Notes: a model not told the origin generated them from the letters alone. A stretch of DNA of 64,000 nucleotides from Pseudomonas sp. LP_7_YM (GCF_004364435.1 NZ_SOCT01000012.1:62001-126000); one strand, 5' to 3'; positions 40,394-49,564 are shown, numbered from the stretch's first letter. A program made the numbers and translations.

Positions 40394-41401
40394 ATGGGTA
40401 TCGATCTTCCACTGATCTGGGCCGTGATCATCATCTTCGGCATCATGATGTACGTCGTCATGGACGGCTTTGACCTGGGCATCGGGATTCTCTTTCCGTT
40501 CATGAAGGACAAGACCGACCGCGACGTCATGATGAACACCGTTGCGCCTGTCTGGGACGGCAATGAAACCTGGCTGGTGCTGGGCGGCGCAGGACTGTTC
40601 GGCGCTTTCCCGCTGGCCTATTCGGTGGTGCTGGAGGCCTTGTATCTGCCGCTGATTTTCATGCTCATCGGGCTGATTTTCCGAGGCGTGGCATTTGAGT
40701 TCCGCTTCAAGGCGACCGATGCCAAACGCCATCTCTGGGACAAGGCATTCATCGGCGGTTCGCTGGTGGCAACCTTCTTTCAGGGCGTGGCGCTGGGGGC
40801 GTACATCGACGGCATACCGGTGGTTAACCGCCAGTACGCCGGGGGCGGGCTCGACTGGCTGACGCCTTTCTCGCTGTTCTGCGGTCTGGCGCTGATCGTG
40901 GCCTACGCGTTGCTCGGCTGCACCTGGCTGATCATGAAAACCGAAGGCGCCTTGCAGAAGGCCATGCACGATCTGGCGCGTCCTCTGGCACTTGCCATCC
41001 TTGTGGTGATTGGCATTGTCAGTCTGTGGACTCCGCTGGCGCATCAGGACATCGCCGATCGCTGGTTCAGTGCGCCGAATCTGATCTGGTTCATGCCGGT
41101 GCCAGCGTTAGTGCTGGCAACCATCTACGGGTTGTTCAAGGCGGTGGAGCGTAACGCGCACTACACGCCGTTCCTGTTGACGTTGGTGCTGATCTTCCTC
41201 GGCTACAGCGGTTTGGGCATCAGCCTGTGGCCGAACATTATTCCGCCCTCGGTCTCAATCTGGGACGCCGCGTCGCCGCCGCAGAGCCAGGGCTTCATCC
41301 TGGTCGGCACCTTGTTCATCATCCCGTTGATCCTTGGGTATACGTTCTGGAGCTATTACGTGTTCCGCGGCAAGGTCACCCACGAAGACGGTTACCACTA
41401 G
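40394..41401 (+). CDS. cioB: cyanide-insensitive quinol oxidase subunit II
   Basis: Membrane partner of CioA, 335 residues, the usual length for the CIO subgroup (shorter than E. coli CydB). It begins with IDLPLIWAVIIIFGIMMYVV and the signature MDGFDLGIGILFPF, then APVWDGNETWLVLGGAGLFG and AFPLAYSVVLEALYLPLIFM, both characteristic of subunit II. Eight hydrophobic segments are visible. It is 3 bp from cioA and thus in one operon; a stem-loop separates it from the small DUF2474 gene. Confidence 0.94.
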   Translation: MGIDLPLIWAVIIIFGIMMYVVMDGFDLGIGILFPFMKDKTDRDVMMNTVAPVWDGNETWLVLGGAGLFGAFPLAYSVVLEALYLPLIFMLIGLIFRGVAFEFRFKATDAKRHLWDKAFIGGSLVATFFQGVALGAYIDGIPVVNRQYAGGGLDWLTPFSLFCGLALIVAYALLGCTWLIMKTEGALQKAMHDLARPLALAILVVIGIVSLWTPLAHQDIADRWFSAPNLIWFMPVPALVLATIYGLFKAVERNAHYTPFLLTLVLIFLGYSGLGISLWPNIIPPSVSIWDAASPPQSQGFILVGTLFIIPLILGYTFWSYYVFRGKVTHEDGYH

Positions 41402-41409
41402 TGAGCAAA

Positions 41410-41444
41410 GGTCCCGGTGACATCTCTATGAGGGCACCGGGGCC
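41410..41444 (+). other. stem-loop between cioB and DUF2474 gene
   Basis: GGTCCCGGTG at 41410-41419 pairs with CACCGGGGCC at 41435-41444 (one mismatch). There is no T-run, so it more likely sets relative mRNA levels of the small subunit than ends transcription. Confidence 0.45.
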
Positions 41445-41470
41445 GCTGTTTCCAAGAAGAGGGTTTAACG

Positions 41471-41653
41471 ATGTCCGGTAAAGAATCTTTTTCCGACCGA
41501 TCTGTGCCTGATGAAGACTTGGCGCTGGGAAAACCGCTTTGGCAGCGCCTTGGCTGGCTAGTCATCATCTGGACAGGCAGTGTATTGGCGCTGTTCGTCG
41601 TCGCCATGCTGTTGCGGATGTTCATGACCGCGGCGGGCATGAAGTCCCATTAA
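41471..41653 (+). CDS. DUF2474 small membrane protein of the bd oxidase operon
   Basis: Sixty residues: a polar N-terminus (MSGKESFSDRSVPDEDLALG), then WQRLGWLVIIWTGSVLALFV, one membrane helix with a conserved Trp, and a short tail. DUF2474 proteins occur downstream of cioAB in many Proteobacteria, and by analogy with E. coli CydX/CydS may be an accessory subunit that stabilises the haems. The gene is 69 bp after cioB; AGAGGG lies before the ATG. Confidence 0.85.
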   Translation: MSGKESFSDRSVPDEDLALGKPLWQRLGWLVIIWTGSVLALFVVAMLLRMFMTAAGMKSH

Positions 41654-41679
41654 GTTGCAGCACGATACAAGGAATACGG

Positions 41680-42804
41680 TTATTTTCGGGCCCTGAGGAT
41701 GACGAACTTGGGCGTCGCTGCCACTTGCTCCACCCCGCGAAACAGCCGCGCCAGTTTGCTGTGATACCCCAGGTGTCGATTGCCCACGATGTACAAGGCA
41801 CCGCCTGTCACCAGCGCTGCGCGCGCCTGCTGGAACATGCGCCACGCGAGAAAATCCCCCACCACTTGCTGCTGATGGAACGGCGGGTTGCACAGCACCA
41901 CGTCCAGCGAATCAGGCGTCTGGCCCGCCAGGCCGTCATCGGCGCGAATCCGCACTTCCCGATCACCCAGCGCCAACTGCCAGTTCTCTTGCGCTGACTG
42001 CACCGCCATGAACGATTCGTCCACCAACGTGTAGTGCGCGTCAGGGTTTTGCAGCGCGCTGGCAATGGCCAATATGCCGTTGCCGCATCCCAGGTCCGCC
42101 ACCCGTGCCTCACCGAGGTTTTTCGGCAGGTGGGGTAAAAACGCCCGCGTACCGATGTCCAGGCCGTCACGGCAGAACACGTTGGCGTGGTTGATCAGCT
42201 CGATCTTCGGGTCGTCCACGGTGTAGCGGGTCGGGAAAGGCGAGGGCTGGTTGGCTTTCGCTTCAGGCGAACAAAACAGCAACCGTGCTTTCTTGACCGC
42301 CAGCGAAGCCTGCACCGGGCCGATGTATTCTTCCATCAGCTCACCGGCCGAACGCGGCAGGTGTTTGATCATCCCCGCAGCAACCACCCTGGCTCCCGGC
42401 GCCAGCTTTCCCTGCAGACGAATCAGTTGTTCTTCGAGCAGTGCCAGGGTTTTCGGCACGCGAATCAACACCCAATCGAACGGCCCTTCGAAGGGCGCGC
42501 TGGCCGGGATCACCGGCACGGCGTCATAAGCCTGCCCGTTGCGCACCAGATTCTTTTCCAGTGCCTGTGCCGCCAGAAACGAATCGGTGCTGCTCGATAC
42601 CGCAGCATGCGGCGCAAGGCTTGCGGCCAGCGCGCCGAAACTGTCATTGAGGATCAACACACGCGTCTGCAGTGTCAGGCCATGCTCGGCGAGGTGATTG
42701 AGCAGGTACTCGTCGGCGGCATCGAAGGCCTGTAACGGTTCGTCCGACTGCTCCGGCTGGCGAATCAGGTCGAGCTGGGCGAAAGGCGAGTTAAGCAGGG
42801 GCAT
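41680..42804 (-). CDS. rlmG: 23S rRNA (guanine-1835-N2)-methyltransferase
   Basis: SAM-dependent methyltransferase of 374 residues, the typical RlmG length. The N-terminal half is a degenerate methyltransferase-like domain (NSPFAQLDLIRQPEQSDEPL at the start). The C-terminal half has the working SAM site GEARVADLGCGNGILAIASA and the catalytic motif DVVLCNPPFHQQQVV (NPPF). The start MPLLNSPF agrees with the family; the frame stays open 19 codons further without a better ribosome site. It is convergent with the cio operon, 26 bp from the DUF2474 stop. Confidence 0.9.
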   Translation of the reverse strand: MPLLNSPFAQLDLIRQPEQSDEPLQAFDAADEYLLNHLAEHGLTLQTRVLILNDSFGALAASLAPHAAVSSSTDSFLAAQALEKNLVRNGQAYDAVPVIPASAPFEGPFDWVLIRVPKTLALLEEQLIRLQGKLAPGARVVAAGMIKHLPRSAGELMEEYIGPVQASLAVKKARLLFCSPEAKANQPSPFPTRYTVDDPKIELINHANVFCRDGLDIGTRAFLPHLPKNLGEARVADLGCGNGILAIASALQNPDAHYTLVDESFMAVQSAQENWQLALGDREVRIRADDGLAGQTPDSLDVVLCNPPFHQQQVVGDFLAWRMFQQARAALVTGGALYIVGNRHLGYHSKLARLFRGVEQVAATPKFVILRARK

Positions 42805-42958
42805 GAGCTGGAGAATTCCATTCGTGGGCGACGCGAGCCGTGACTCGGCACCTGTGAACACAGCGCCCCTGATCCCGATTCGCGAAACCGGCGATTTTAC
42901 GTGGTTTTGCTATGGCTTAGCACCCGGGGTTTCGTTGTCATTTCCAGTACTATCGAAA

Positions 42959-43213
42959 CTAAGGCTGGAACACGCCATGCAGCGCGGCCTGCACCACCGC
43001 CGACGTTTTGTTGGTGACGCCCATTTTGCGAATGGCACTGCCGATATGGAAATTCACCGTGCGTAGCTTCACATTCAGAATCATCGCCACCTCAGCGGCA
43101 GTTTTGCCCTCTGCCGACCACTTGAGTACTTCGATCTCCCTGAATGTCAGGCCACTGTGGATCAGGGGGACGGCTCGGCTCATCCGTAGCAGGTCCAGTT
43201 TCATGTATTCCAT
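42959..43213 (-). CDS. single-domain LuxR-type regulator (GerE-like)
   Basis: DNA-binding protein of 84 residues made almost only of a LuxR C-terminal domain: LTFREIEVLKWSAEGKTAAE followed by VAMILNVKLRTVNFHIGSAI and RKMGVTNKTSAVVQA. There is no receiver or signal-binding domain. I chose MEYMKLDLL because GGAGG lies six bases before it; the frame remains open 48 codons upstream, but those codons look like intergenic sequence. It is divergent from the fpr gene across 340 bp, and may regulate it or itself. A second option is that it is the surviving C-terminal part of a larger LuxR solo. Confidence 0.75.
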   Translation of the reverse strand: MEYMKLDLLRMSRAVPLIHSGLTFREIEVLKWSAEGKTAAEVAMILNVKLRTVNFHIGSAIRKMGVTNKTSAVVQAALHGVFQP

Positions 43214-43553
43214 TCCAAGCCTCCATGGCTGATCTGATTCATTACCGTTTTGATTGAAGTCTAGGAAAGGAATCCCCTGTGGTTCGGCTCTGGTCTGTCG
43301 CTTGCTGACCAGCGGAAAGGCGCTCGGGTCAACGCAGATTTCGCAACTCGCGGCCAATCAAAAGGTTACGACGTCGTTGCGCGGACGATCTAACCGGTCG
43401 CGATAACCCCAATTGCGAAATGCTCTAAAAAATGGCCAGTTTTGAGCCCCCGACTTTCATTGCCAGATACCACTACAAACCCGCGGTGTTTATCGACGGC
43501 GGTTTGCGGGAAACTGTGCGCACCTGAATGAGTGAAAGGAGCCAGGAGCGCCC
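43214..43553. other. divergent promoter region between luxR-type gene and fpr
   Basis: 340 bp with no gene that I can support. The right end carries GGAGCCAGGAG, the fpr ribosome site. No lux-box-like dyad is visible. Confidence 0.4.
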
Positions 43554-44330
43554 ATGACTGCCAGTGCAGAGAAGTTCACCCGGCAAACGCTGCTCGACGT
43601 GACCCCGTTGACCCCAAGCCTGTTCACCTTGCGCACCACCCGCGACCCGGGGTTTCGCTTCACGGCAGGGCAGTTTGCGCGGCTGGGGGTGACCAAGGCT
43701 GATGGCAGCACGGTGTGGCGCGCGTATTCGGTGGTGTCGTCGCCGTTCGATGAGTTTCTCGAGTTTTTTTCCATCGTCGTGCCGGGCGGGGAGTTCACCA
43801 GCGAGCTGAGCCGCCTGCAGGTGGGTGACACGTTGATGGTCGAGAAACAGGCGGTCGGCTATTTGACCCTCGATCGCTTCACCGATGGCCGAGATCTGTG
43901 GATGTTATCGACAGGGACCGGGGTGGCGCCGTTTCTGTCGATCTTGCAGAACTTCGAGGTATGGGAAAAATTCGAACGCATCATTCTGGTGTACAGCGTT
44001 CGGGAGGCGCAGGAGCTTGCTTATCAGCCGTTGATCGCCGAATTGATGCAACGCGATTATCTGGCCGAGTACGCCCACAAGTTTCAGTTCATCGCCACAG
44101 TGACCCGCGAAGAGCACCCGGGGGCCTTGCATGGCCGCATCACCACGCTGATCGAAAACGGCGAGCTGGAAAAAGCTGCGGGGGTGGACCTTGCCCCTGA
44201 GCATTCCCGGGTCATGCTCTGCGGTAATCCGCAAATGATCGATGACACCCGAGCGCTGCTGAAGACTCGTGATATGCGTCTGGCGCTGACCCGCAAGCCT
44301 GGTCAGGTGGCAGTAGAGAACTATTGGTAA
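43554..44330 (+). CDS. fpr: ferredoxin--NADP+ reductase (FprB-like paralogue)
   Basis: FAD enzyme of 258 residues that exchanges electrons between NADPH and ferredoxin or flavodoxin. FAD site: RAYSVVSSPFDEFLEFFSIV with GGEFTSELSRL; NADP site: LWMLSTGTGVAPFLSILQNF and MLCGNPQMIDDTRALL. The short C-terminus VAVENYW is typical of the bacterial subclass. It differs from the better known P. aeruginosa Fpr (which ends in a longer acidic tail) and its place next to mscL and radA fits the second, FprB-like, paralogue. I cannot decide its redox partner. Confidence 0.85.
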   Translation: MTASAEKFTRQTLLDVTPLTPSLFTLRTTRDPGFRFTAGQFARLGVTKADGSTVWRAYSVVSSPFDEFLEFFSIVVPGGEFTSELSRLQVGDTLMVEKQAVGYLTLDRFTDGRDLWMLSTGTGVAPFLSILQNFEVWEKFERIILVYSVREAQELAYQPLIAELMQRDYLAEYAHKFQFIATVTREEHPGALHGRITTLIENGELEKAAGVDLAPEHSRVMLCGNPQMIDDTRALLKTRDMRLALTRKPGQVAVENYW

Positions 44331-44365
44331 AGGAGCTGCTTGCTGGCTCCGCGCTGATGGCTACG

Positions 44366-44466
44366 GCCAGAGAAGCTTGCGAGAGAGCTTGCTCGCCAGG
44401 ACTGAGCCCGTCGCCAAGCATGTGTTGTATGCACAGATGCTTTCGCGAGCAGGCTCACTCCCGCAG
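44366..44466. repeat. REP-like intergenic repeat
   Basis: GCTTGCGAGAGAGCTTGCTC, CAGGACTGAGCCCG and TTTCGCGAGCAGGCTCACTC. The word AGGACTGAGC and the GCGAGCA-GCTC arms recur at 46.5 kb after radA. Confidence 0.55.
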
Positions 44467-44478
44467 GGGCGAAGTGCC

Positions 44479-44928
44479 TTAAACCAACCGATCAGGATTC
44501 ACCGGCAGCGACGCAGCCGGTTTGCTGTTCTGCTCTTTGAGCAGATCACGAATCTCGGTCAGCAGGGTTTCTTCCTTGCTAGGTGTTGCTGGCAGCGTCG
44601 GGGCTTTGGCTTCCTGGTGTTTCAGGCGGTTGATCGCCTTCACACCCATGAAGATGGCGAAGGCTACGATGAGGAAGTCGACCACCGTCTGGATGAACTT
44701 GCCATAGGCCAGCACTACGGCCGGGGCGTCTCCCACGGCTGCGCGCAAGGTAATTGCCAGGTCACTGAAGTCCACGCCACCAATCAGCAGACCCAGCGGA
44801 GGCATGATTACATCGCCGACGAACGACGAAACGATCTTGCCGAATGCTGCGCCGATGATGATGCCGACGGCCATGTCGACGACGTTTCCTTTGACGGCAA
44901 AGGCTTTGAACTCGCTTAGTACGCTCAT
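44479..44928 (-). CDS. mscL: large-conductance mechanosensitive channel
   Basis: Pentameric inner-membrane channel of 149 residues that opens under osmotic downshock. The N-terminal helix and first membrane segment are SVLSEFKAFAVKGNVVDMAV, GIIIGAAFGKIVSSFVGDVI, with the small-residue pore lining typical of MscL; the second membrane segment is FIQTVVDFLIVAFAIFMGVK, and the C-terminal cytoplasmic bundle EETLLTEIRDLLKEQN follows. All are in family order and length. It is convergent with fpr and divergent from radA, as in P. aeruginosa. Confidence 0.95.
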   Translation of the reverse strand: MSVLSEFKAFAVKGNVVDMAVGIIIGAAFGKIVSSFVGDVIMPPLGLLIGGVDFSDLAITLRAAVGDAPAVVLAYGKFIQTVVDFLIVAFAIFMGVKAINRLKHQEAKAPTLPATPSKEETLLTEIRDLLKEQNSKPAASLPVNPDRLV

Positions 44929-45124
44929 GGTGTGTTCCTTTGTTGCAAATGAAAGTGTCCAACGCAGTGTAGTCAGCTAACTGCATCTCGCGTAATCCAT
45001 GCAATCGACCGGCTTTGTACGGGTAAGTTTTATCGATTCGTTCAGAAAGGTGTCTGCGCGGGCCATCCCGGGCGTGTGTCCAAGTCATGGGGTATGATTG
45101 GCTCTTTTTTGCGGCGGGGGTTTC

Positions 45125-46495
45125 ATGGCCAAGGCCAAGCGCATGTATGGCTGCACCGAGTGCGGCGCGACCTTTCCCAAATGGGCCGGGCAATGCGGTG
45201 AATGCGGCGCATGGAACACCCTGGTCGAGACGGTCATTGAAAGCGGCGCTGCAGCGGCGCCCAGCGGTCGTGCTGGCTGGACCGGCCAGCAGGCGCAGAT
45301 CAAAACCCTGGCTGAAGTCAGTGTTGAAGAGATCCCGCGCTTTTCCACCAATTCCGCCGAGCTGGACCGCGTACTCGGCGGTGGTCTGGTCGATGGTTCG
45401 GTGGTGTTGATCGGCGGTGATCCGGGTATCGGTAAATCGACGATTCTACTGCAGACGCTGTGCGCCATTGCCGAGCGCATGCCCGCGCTGTATGTGACCG
45501 GTGAGGAATCGCAGCAGCAGGTCGCCATGCGCGCCCGCCGGCTGGGGCTGCCGCAGGAAAAACTGCGGGTGATGACCGAAACCTGCATCGAAAGCATCAT
45601 CGCGACGGCCCGGATCGAACAGCCGAAGGTCATGGTGATCGACTCGATCCAGACCATTTTCACCGAGCAACTGCAATCGGCTCCTGGTGGCGTGTCGCAG
45701 GTACGTGAGAGCGCGGCGCTGCTGGTGCGTTACGCCAAGCAGAGCGGCACCGCGATCTTTCTGGTGGGACATGTGACCAAGGAAGGGGCGCTGGCCGGGC
45801 CGCGGGTACTCGAACACATGGTCGACACTGTGCTGTATTTCGAGGGCGAATCGGACGGGCGTCTGCGTTTACTGCGGGCAGTGAAGAACCGTTTCGGCGC
45901 CGTCAATGAACTGGGCGTGTTCGGCATGACCGACAAGGGCCTGAAAGAAGTCTCCAACCCTTCAGCGATTTTTCTGACCCGCGCGCAGGAAGCCGTTGCA
46001 GGAAGCGTGGTCATGGCCACGTGGGAAGGTACCCGACCGATGCTGGTCGAAGTGCAGGCGCTGGTGGACGACAGCCACCTGTCCAATCCGCGCCGTGTGA
46101 CCCTGGGTCTGGATCAAAACAGGCTGGCGATGTTGCTGGCGGTTCTGCATCGGCATGGCGGCATTCCGACCCACGACCAGGATGTGTTCCTTAACGTGGT
46201 CGGCGGGGTCAAGGTGCTGGAAACCGCCTCCGACCTGGCCTTGATGGCGGCGGTGATGTCCAGCTTGCGCAACCGGGCGCTGCCTGGAGATTTGCTGGTG
46301 TTCGGGGAAGTCGGATTGTCCGGCGAAGTGCGACCTGTGCCGAGCGGGCAGGAGCGTCTGAAAGAGGCCGCCAAACACGGCTTCAAACGCGCCATCGTGC
46401 CCAAGGGCAATGCGCCGAAAGAATCGCCACCGGGTCTGACCGTGATTGCCGTGACCCGGCTGGATCAGGCGCTGGACGCATTGTTTGAGGAATAG
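45125..46495 (+). CDS. radA: DNA repair protein RadA/Sms
   Basis: Hexameric ATPase of 456 residues that promotes branch migration in recombination. The N-terminal zinc finger is CTECGATFPKWAGQCGECGA; Walker A is GGDPGIGKSTILLQ; the RadA-specific motif KNRFG occurs in LRAVKNRFGAVNELG; and the Lon-like C-terminal domain has FLNVVGGVKVLETASDLA and the degenerate active-site region ELSGEVRPV-type VGLSGEVRPVPSGQERL. The ATG at 45125 is preceded by GGCGGGGG; the frame is open nine codons earlier without support. It stands next to the PilZ gene as in P. aeruginosa. Confidence 0.95.
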   Translation: MAKAKRMYGCTECGATFPKWAGQCGECGAWNTLVETVIESGAAAAPSGRAGWTGQQAQIKTLAEVSVEEIPRFSTNSAELDRVLGGGLVDGSVVLIGGDPGIGKSTILLQTLCAIAERMPALYVTGEESQQQVAMRARRLGLPQEKLRVMTETCIESIIATARIEQPKVMVIDSIQTIFTEQLQSAPGGVSQVRESAALLVRYAKQSGTAIFLVGHVTKEGALAGPRVLEHMVDTVLYFEGESDGRLRLLRAVKNRFGAVNELGVFGMTDKGLKEVSNPSAIFLTRAQEAVAGSVVMATWEGTRPMLVEVQALVDDSHLSNPRRVTLGLDQNRLAMLLAVLHRHGGIPTHDQDVFLNVVGGVKVLETASDLALMAAVMSSLRNRALPGDLLVFGEVGLSGEVRPVPSGQERLKEAAKHGFKRAIVPKGNAPKESPPGLTVIAVTRLDQALDALFEE

Positions 46496-46534
46496 GCGCA
46501 TTGTAAATGCCCGTATAAGCGCCGACTTGACTCC

Positions 46535-46625
46535 CGTGGAGCAAGCCTGCTTGCGAGGACTGAGCTCGCCGCGAAGGGTGTGTTAAAGGTAACCAGGCCC
46601 TCGCGAGCAAGCTCGCGCCTACACA
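46535..46625. repeat. REP-like intergenic repeat
   Basis: GTGGAGCAAGCCTGCTTGCG, GAGGACTGAGCTCGC and CCTCGCGAGCAAGCTCGCGC. It shares words with the element at 44.4 kb and lies between the converging radA and mapZ genes. Confidence 0.55.
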
Positions 46626-46661
46626 GCGGCGTGCGTCGGTCGGGAAATTTCCCCGCAGTCT

Positions 46662-47030
46662 TCACACCTCCAGTAACGCCGCCAGCTCCCGGTCCAGCTC
46701 ATCCTGATCGGCCAGGTTCAGCTCGACAAAACGGCGCAGGTGCGTGATTGAATCCAGATCAATGTGTTCACAGGCGAAACCCAGGTGATTGTGGTCGTCA
46801 TGGGTCAGCCGCACCTCCATGCGCACATGGGTACTCGCATCCAGATGAATATCGACGATGAAAGTCTCGTCGGGATTACCCTGCCATGGCTCGGGGCGCT
46901 GGATCAGCAAGCCATTGAGCGACAGGTCGAGCAGTTGCACCGGCCAGATCCCGGCACCTTGCGCCAGCTCGGTCTTGGCGTTGAACGATATACGTTTAAA
47001 ACGACGGCGATCTTCGTGAGAATCTGGCAT
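46662..47030 (-). CDS. mapZ: PilZ-domain c-di-GMP receptor (MapZ-like)
   Basis: Single PilZ domain of 122 residues. The two c-di-GMP contacts are present: RRRFKRISF near residue 8 (RxxxR) and DLSLNGLLI near residue 36 (D-x-S-x-x-G). P. aeruginosa PA4608 (MapZ), which has the same size and neighbourhood (radA on one side, cstA on the other), binds the CheR1 methyltransferase and slows chemotactic adaptation when c-di-GMP is high. Orthology is inferred from synteny and motifs. The same window encodes the c-di-GMP enzyme MorA. Confidence 0.88.
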   Translation of the reverse strand: MPDSHEDRRRFKRISFNAKTELAQGAGIWPVQLLDLSLNGLLIQRPEPWQGNPDETFIVDIHLDASTHVRMEVRLTHDDHNHLGFACEHIDLDSITHLRRFVELNLADQDELDRELAALLEV

Positions 47031-47212
47031 GGCACGACTTCTCCTTGGGTTCGGCAGCAGGGGCCTGGACGACCGGACCCCCGACTGGGCTACAGATGCT
47101 CTGACTATAGGCCAAATCCCGGGCTAGACCATTGTGGGGGGTGGCCTTTCGCTCCAGCAACGCTAAACTCTGTCAGCCATTTCAAACATGTCCACTCTGC
47201 TGGAAATAAAAA

Positions 47213-49282
47213 ATGAAAAATAATAATAGTCTGCTGCGCCATGTGCCTTGGCTGATCGTTGCGATTCTCGGGGCCTGGGCTCTGGGAGTGGTTGCCTTGC
47301 GTCGGGGAGAGGCAATCAACGCACTCTGGATCGTGGTCGCTGCGGTTGCCATCTATCTGGTCGCTTATCGCTACTACAGCCTGTTCATTGCCAGTCGTGT
47401 CATGCAGCTGGACCCTGACCGGGCCACCCCGGCGGTGCTGAACAACGACGGTCTGGATTATGTTCCGACCAACAAACACATTCTTTTCGGCCACCACTTT
47501 GCCGCCATTGCCGGCGCAGGTCCGCTGGTCGGTCCGGTGTTGGCTGCGCAGATGGGCTATCTGCCCGGTACTCTTTGGCTGATTGCTGGCGTGGTGCTGG
47601 CCGGGGCGGTGCAGGACTTCATGATCCTGTTCCTGTCGACCCGTCGTAACGGCCGCTCGCTGGGTGACATGGTTCGCGAGGAAATGGGCCGCGTGCCCGG
47701 CACCATCGCCCTGTTCGGCTGCTTCCTGATCATGATCATCATTCTCGCGGTGCTGGCGCTGATCGTGGTCAAGGCCTTGGCCGAGAGCCCATGGGGCATG
47801 TTCACGGTCATGGCGACTATCCCGATCGCGATGTTCATGGGCATCTACATGCGCTTCATTCGTCCGGGCCGCATTGGCGAAATCTCGCTGGTGGGCGTTG
47901 TACTGTTGCTGCTGTCGATCTGGCTTGGCGGTCAGGTTGCGGCCAGTCCCGAGTGGGCGCCGCTGTTCACCTTTACGGGCGTGCAGATCACCTGGATGCT
48001 GGTCGGTTACGGTTTTGTTGCCGCCATGCTGCCGGTATGGCTGGTGCTGGCGCCGCGTGACTACCTCTCGACGTTCCTGAAAATCGGCACCATCGTCGCG
48101 CTGGCGATCGGCATTCTGATTCTGGCGCCCGAGCTGAAAATGCCGGCCCTGACGCAGTTCACCGACGGCACCGGCCCGGTATGGAAGGGTGCGTTGTTTC
48201 CATTCCTGTTCATCACCATCGCCTGTGGCGCGGTGTCCGGCTTCCACGCTCTGATTTCCTCGGGCACCACGCCCAAGCTGCTGGATAACGAAGTCAACGC
48301 GCGTTACATCGGCTACGGCGGCATGCTGATGGAGTCTTTCGTCGCGATCATGGCCATGGTGGCCGCATCGGTCATCGAGCCTGGCGTCTATTTCGCCATG
48401 AACAGCCCGGCAGCAGTGGTCGGTGCTGATGTCACCTCGGTCGCGCAGATGGTCAGCAGCTGGGGCTTCGTGATCACCCCGGATCAATTGACTGCAGTCG
48501 CCAAAGACATTGGCGAAAACACCGTACTGGCCCGCGCTGGCGGTGCACCTACGCTGGCGGTGGGCATCGCGCAGATCCTGCACCAGGCGTTTCCCGGCCA
48601 GAACAGCATGGCGTTCTGGTACCACTTCGCGATCCTGTTCGAAGCGCTGTTCATCCTCACCGCAGTTGACGCCGGTACCCGTGCCGGCCGCTTCATGTTG
48701 CAGGACCTGCTCGGCAGTTTCGTGCCTTCGCTCAAACGCACCGAGTCCTGGACCGCCAACGCCATCGGCACCGGTGGCTGCGTGGCGTTGTGGGGGTATC
48801 TGCTGTATCAAGGCGTGATCGATCCGCTCGGTGGCATCAATACCTTGTGGCCGCTGTTCGGTATCTCCAACCAGATGCTGGCGGGTATTGCGCTGATGCT
48901 GGCGACGGTGGTGCTGATCAAGATGAAACGTCAGCAGTACATCTGGGTCACCATACTCCCGGCGTCGTGGCTGTTGATTTGCACCGTAACAGCGGGCTTC
49001 ATCAAGCTGTTCGATCCGAGTCCTGCGGTTGGCTTCCTGGCGCTGGCCCGCAAATATAGCGCGGCGGCCGATGCCGGGCAGGTTCTGGCACCGGCCAAAA
49101 GCGTTGAGCAGATGCAGCACGTGATCTTCAACGCGTACACCAACGCGGTTTTGACCGCACTGTTCCTGTTCGTGGTACTGAGCATCCTGTTCTACGCGCT
49201 CAAGGTCGGTCGCGCGGCCTGGATCAAGAAAGAGCGTACCGACAAGGAAGCGCCGTTTCAGGCCTTCCCGAAAACCCACTGA
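47213..49282 (+). CDS. cstA: carbon starvation protein CstA / pyruvate transporter family
   Basis: Inner-membrane transporter of 689 residues with about 16 to 18 hydrophobic segments. Family signatures are NDGLDYVPTNKHILFGHHFA, AIAGAGPLVGPVLAAQMGYL, and AVQDFMILFLSTRRNGRSLG near the N-terminus and SGFHALISSGTTPKLLDNE, IGYGGMLMESFVAIMAMVAA further on. E. coli relatives (CstA, BtsT) take up peptides or pyruvate under starvation. The small YbdD/YjiX gene directly downstream is the standard partner, so this is a cstA-ybdD operon. The ribosome site (CTGGAAA) is weak. Confidence 0.93.
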   Translation: MKNNNSLLRHVPWLIVAILGAWALGVVALRRGEAINALWIVVAAVAIYLVAYRYYSLFIASRVMQLDPDRATPAVLNNDGLDYVPTNKHILFGHHFAAIAGAGPLVGPVLAAQMGYLPGTLWLIAGVVLAGAVQDFMILFLSTRRNGRSLGDMVREEMGRVPGTIALFGCFLIMIIILAVLALIVVKALAESPWGMFTVMATIPIAMFMGIYMRFIRPGRIGEISLVGVVLLLLSIWLGGQVAASPEWAPLFTFTGVQITWMLVGYGFVAAMLPVWLVLAPRDYLSTFLKIGTIVALAIGILILAPELKMPALTQFTDGTGPVWKGALFPFLFITIACGAVSGFHALISSGTTPKLLDNEVNARYIGYGGMLMESFVAIMAMVAASVIEPGVYFAMNSPAAVVGADVTSVAQMVSSWGFVITPDQLTAVAKDIGENTVLARAGGAPTLAVGIAQILHQAFPGQNSMAFWYHFAILFEALFILTAVDAGTRAGRFMLQDLLGSFVPSLKRTESWTANAIGTGGCVALWGYLLYQGVIDPLGGINTLWPLFGISNQMLAGIALMLATVVLIKMKRQQYIWVTILPASWLLICTVTAGFIKLFDPSPAVGFLALARKYSAAADAGQVLAPAKSVEQMQHVIFNAYTNAVLTALFLFVVLSILFYALKVGRAAWIKKERTDKEAPFQAFPKTH

Positions 49283-49308
49283 GTGCGCTGTGAGGCGAGG
49301 AGGTGCAA

Positions 49309-49506
49309 ATGTTCAATGACCTGAGTCGTCTGGGTAAGTATCTGGGTCAGGCTGCGCGCTTGATGGTCGGCATGCCCGACTACGACACCTACGTCGAGCA
49401 TATGCAGAACACTCATCCGGACAAGCCGGTGATGTCGTATGAGGCGTTTTTCCGCGAGCGCCAGGATGCACGTTACGGCGGCAAAGGCGGGCCGAAATGC
49501 TGTTAA
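49309..49506 (+). CDS. YbdD/YjiX family small protein
   Basis: Sixty-five residues with the family pattern GKYLGQAARLMVGMPDYDTY, MQNTHPDKPVMSYEAFFRER, and the Cys-containing end GGPKCC. In E. coli YjiX/YbdD is needed with BtsT/CstA for pyruvate uptake. AGGAGG lies six bases before the ATG. It is 26 bp after cstA. Confidence 0.9.
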   Translation: MFNDLSRLGKYLGQAARLMVGMPDYDTYVEHMQNTHPDKPVMSYEAFFRERQDARYGGKGGPKCC

Positions 49507-49536
49507 CGGTTCAGGCTGTCGAGCCGGTTTGACCTG

Positions 49537-49564
49537 ACGCGCCACGCCTATCGTGGCGCGTTTT
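49537..49564 (+). terminator. rho-independent terminator of cstA operon
   Basis: ACGCGCCACG, loop CCTAT, CGTGGCGCGT then TTT. Confidence 0.75.

Noticed and set aside
47105..49279. 724-codon minus-strand frame opposite cstA
   Set aside because: It is His/Gln/Arg-rich with no domain; the plus strand has a full CstA with correct start and partner gene.
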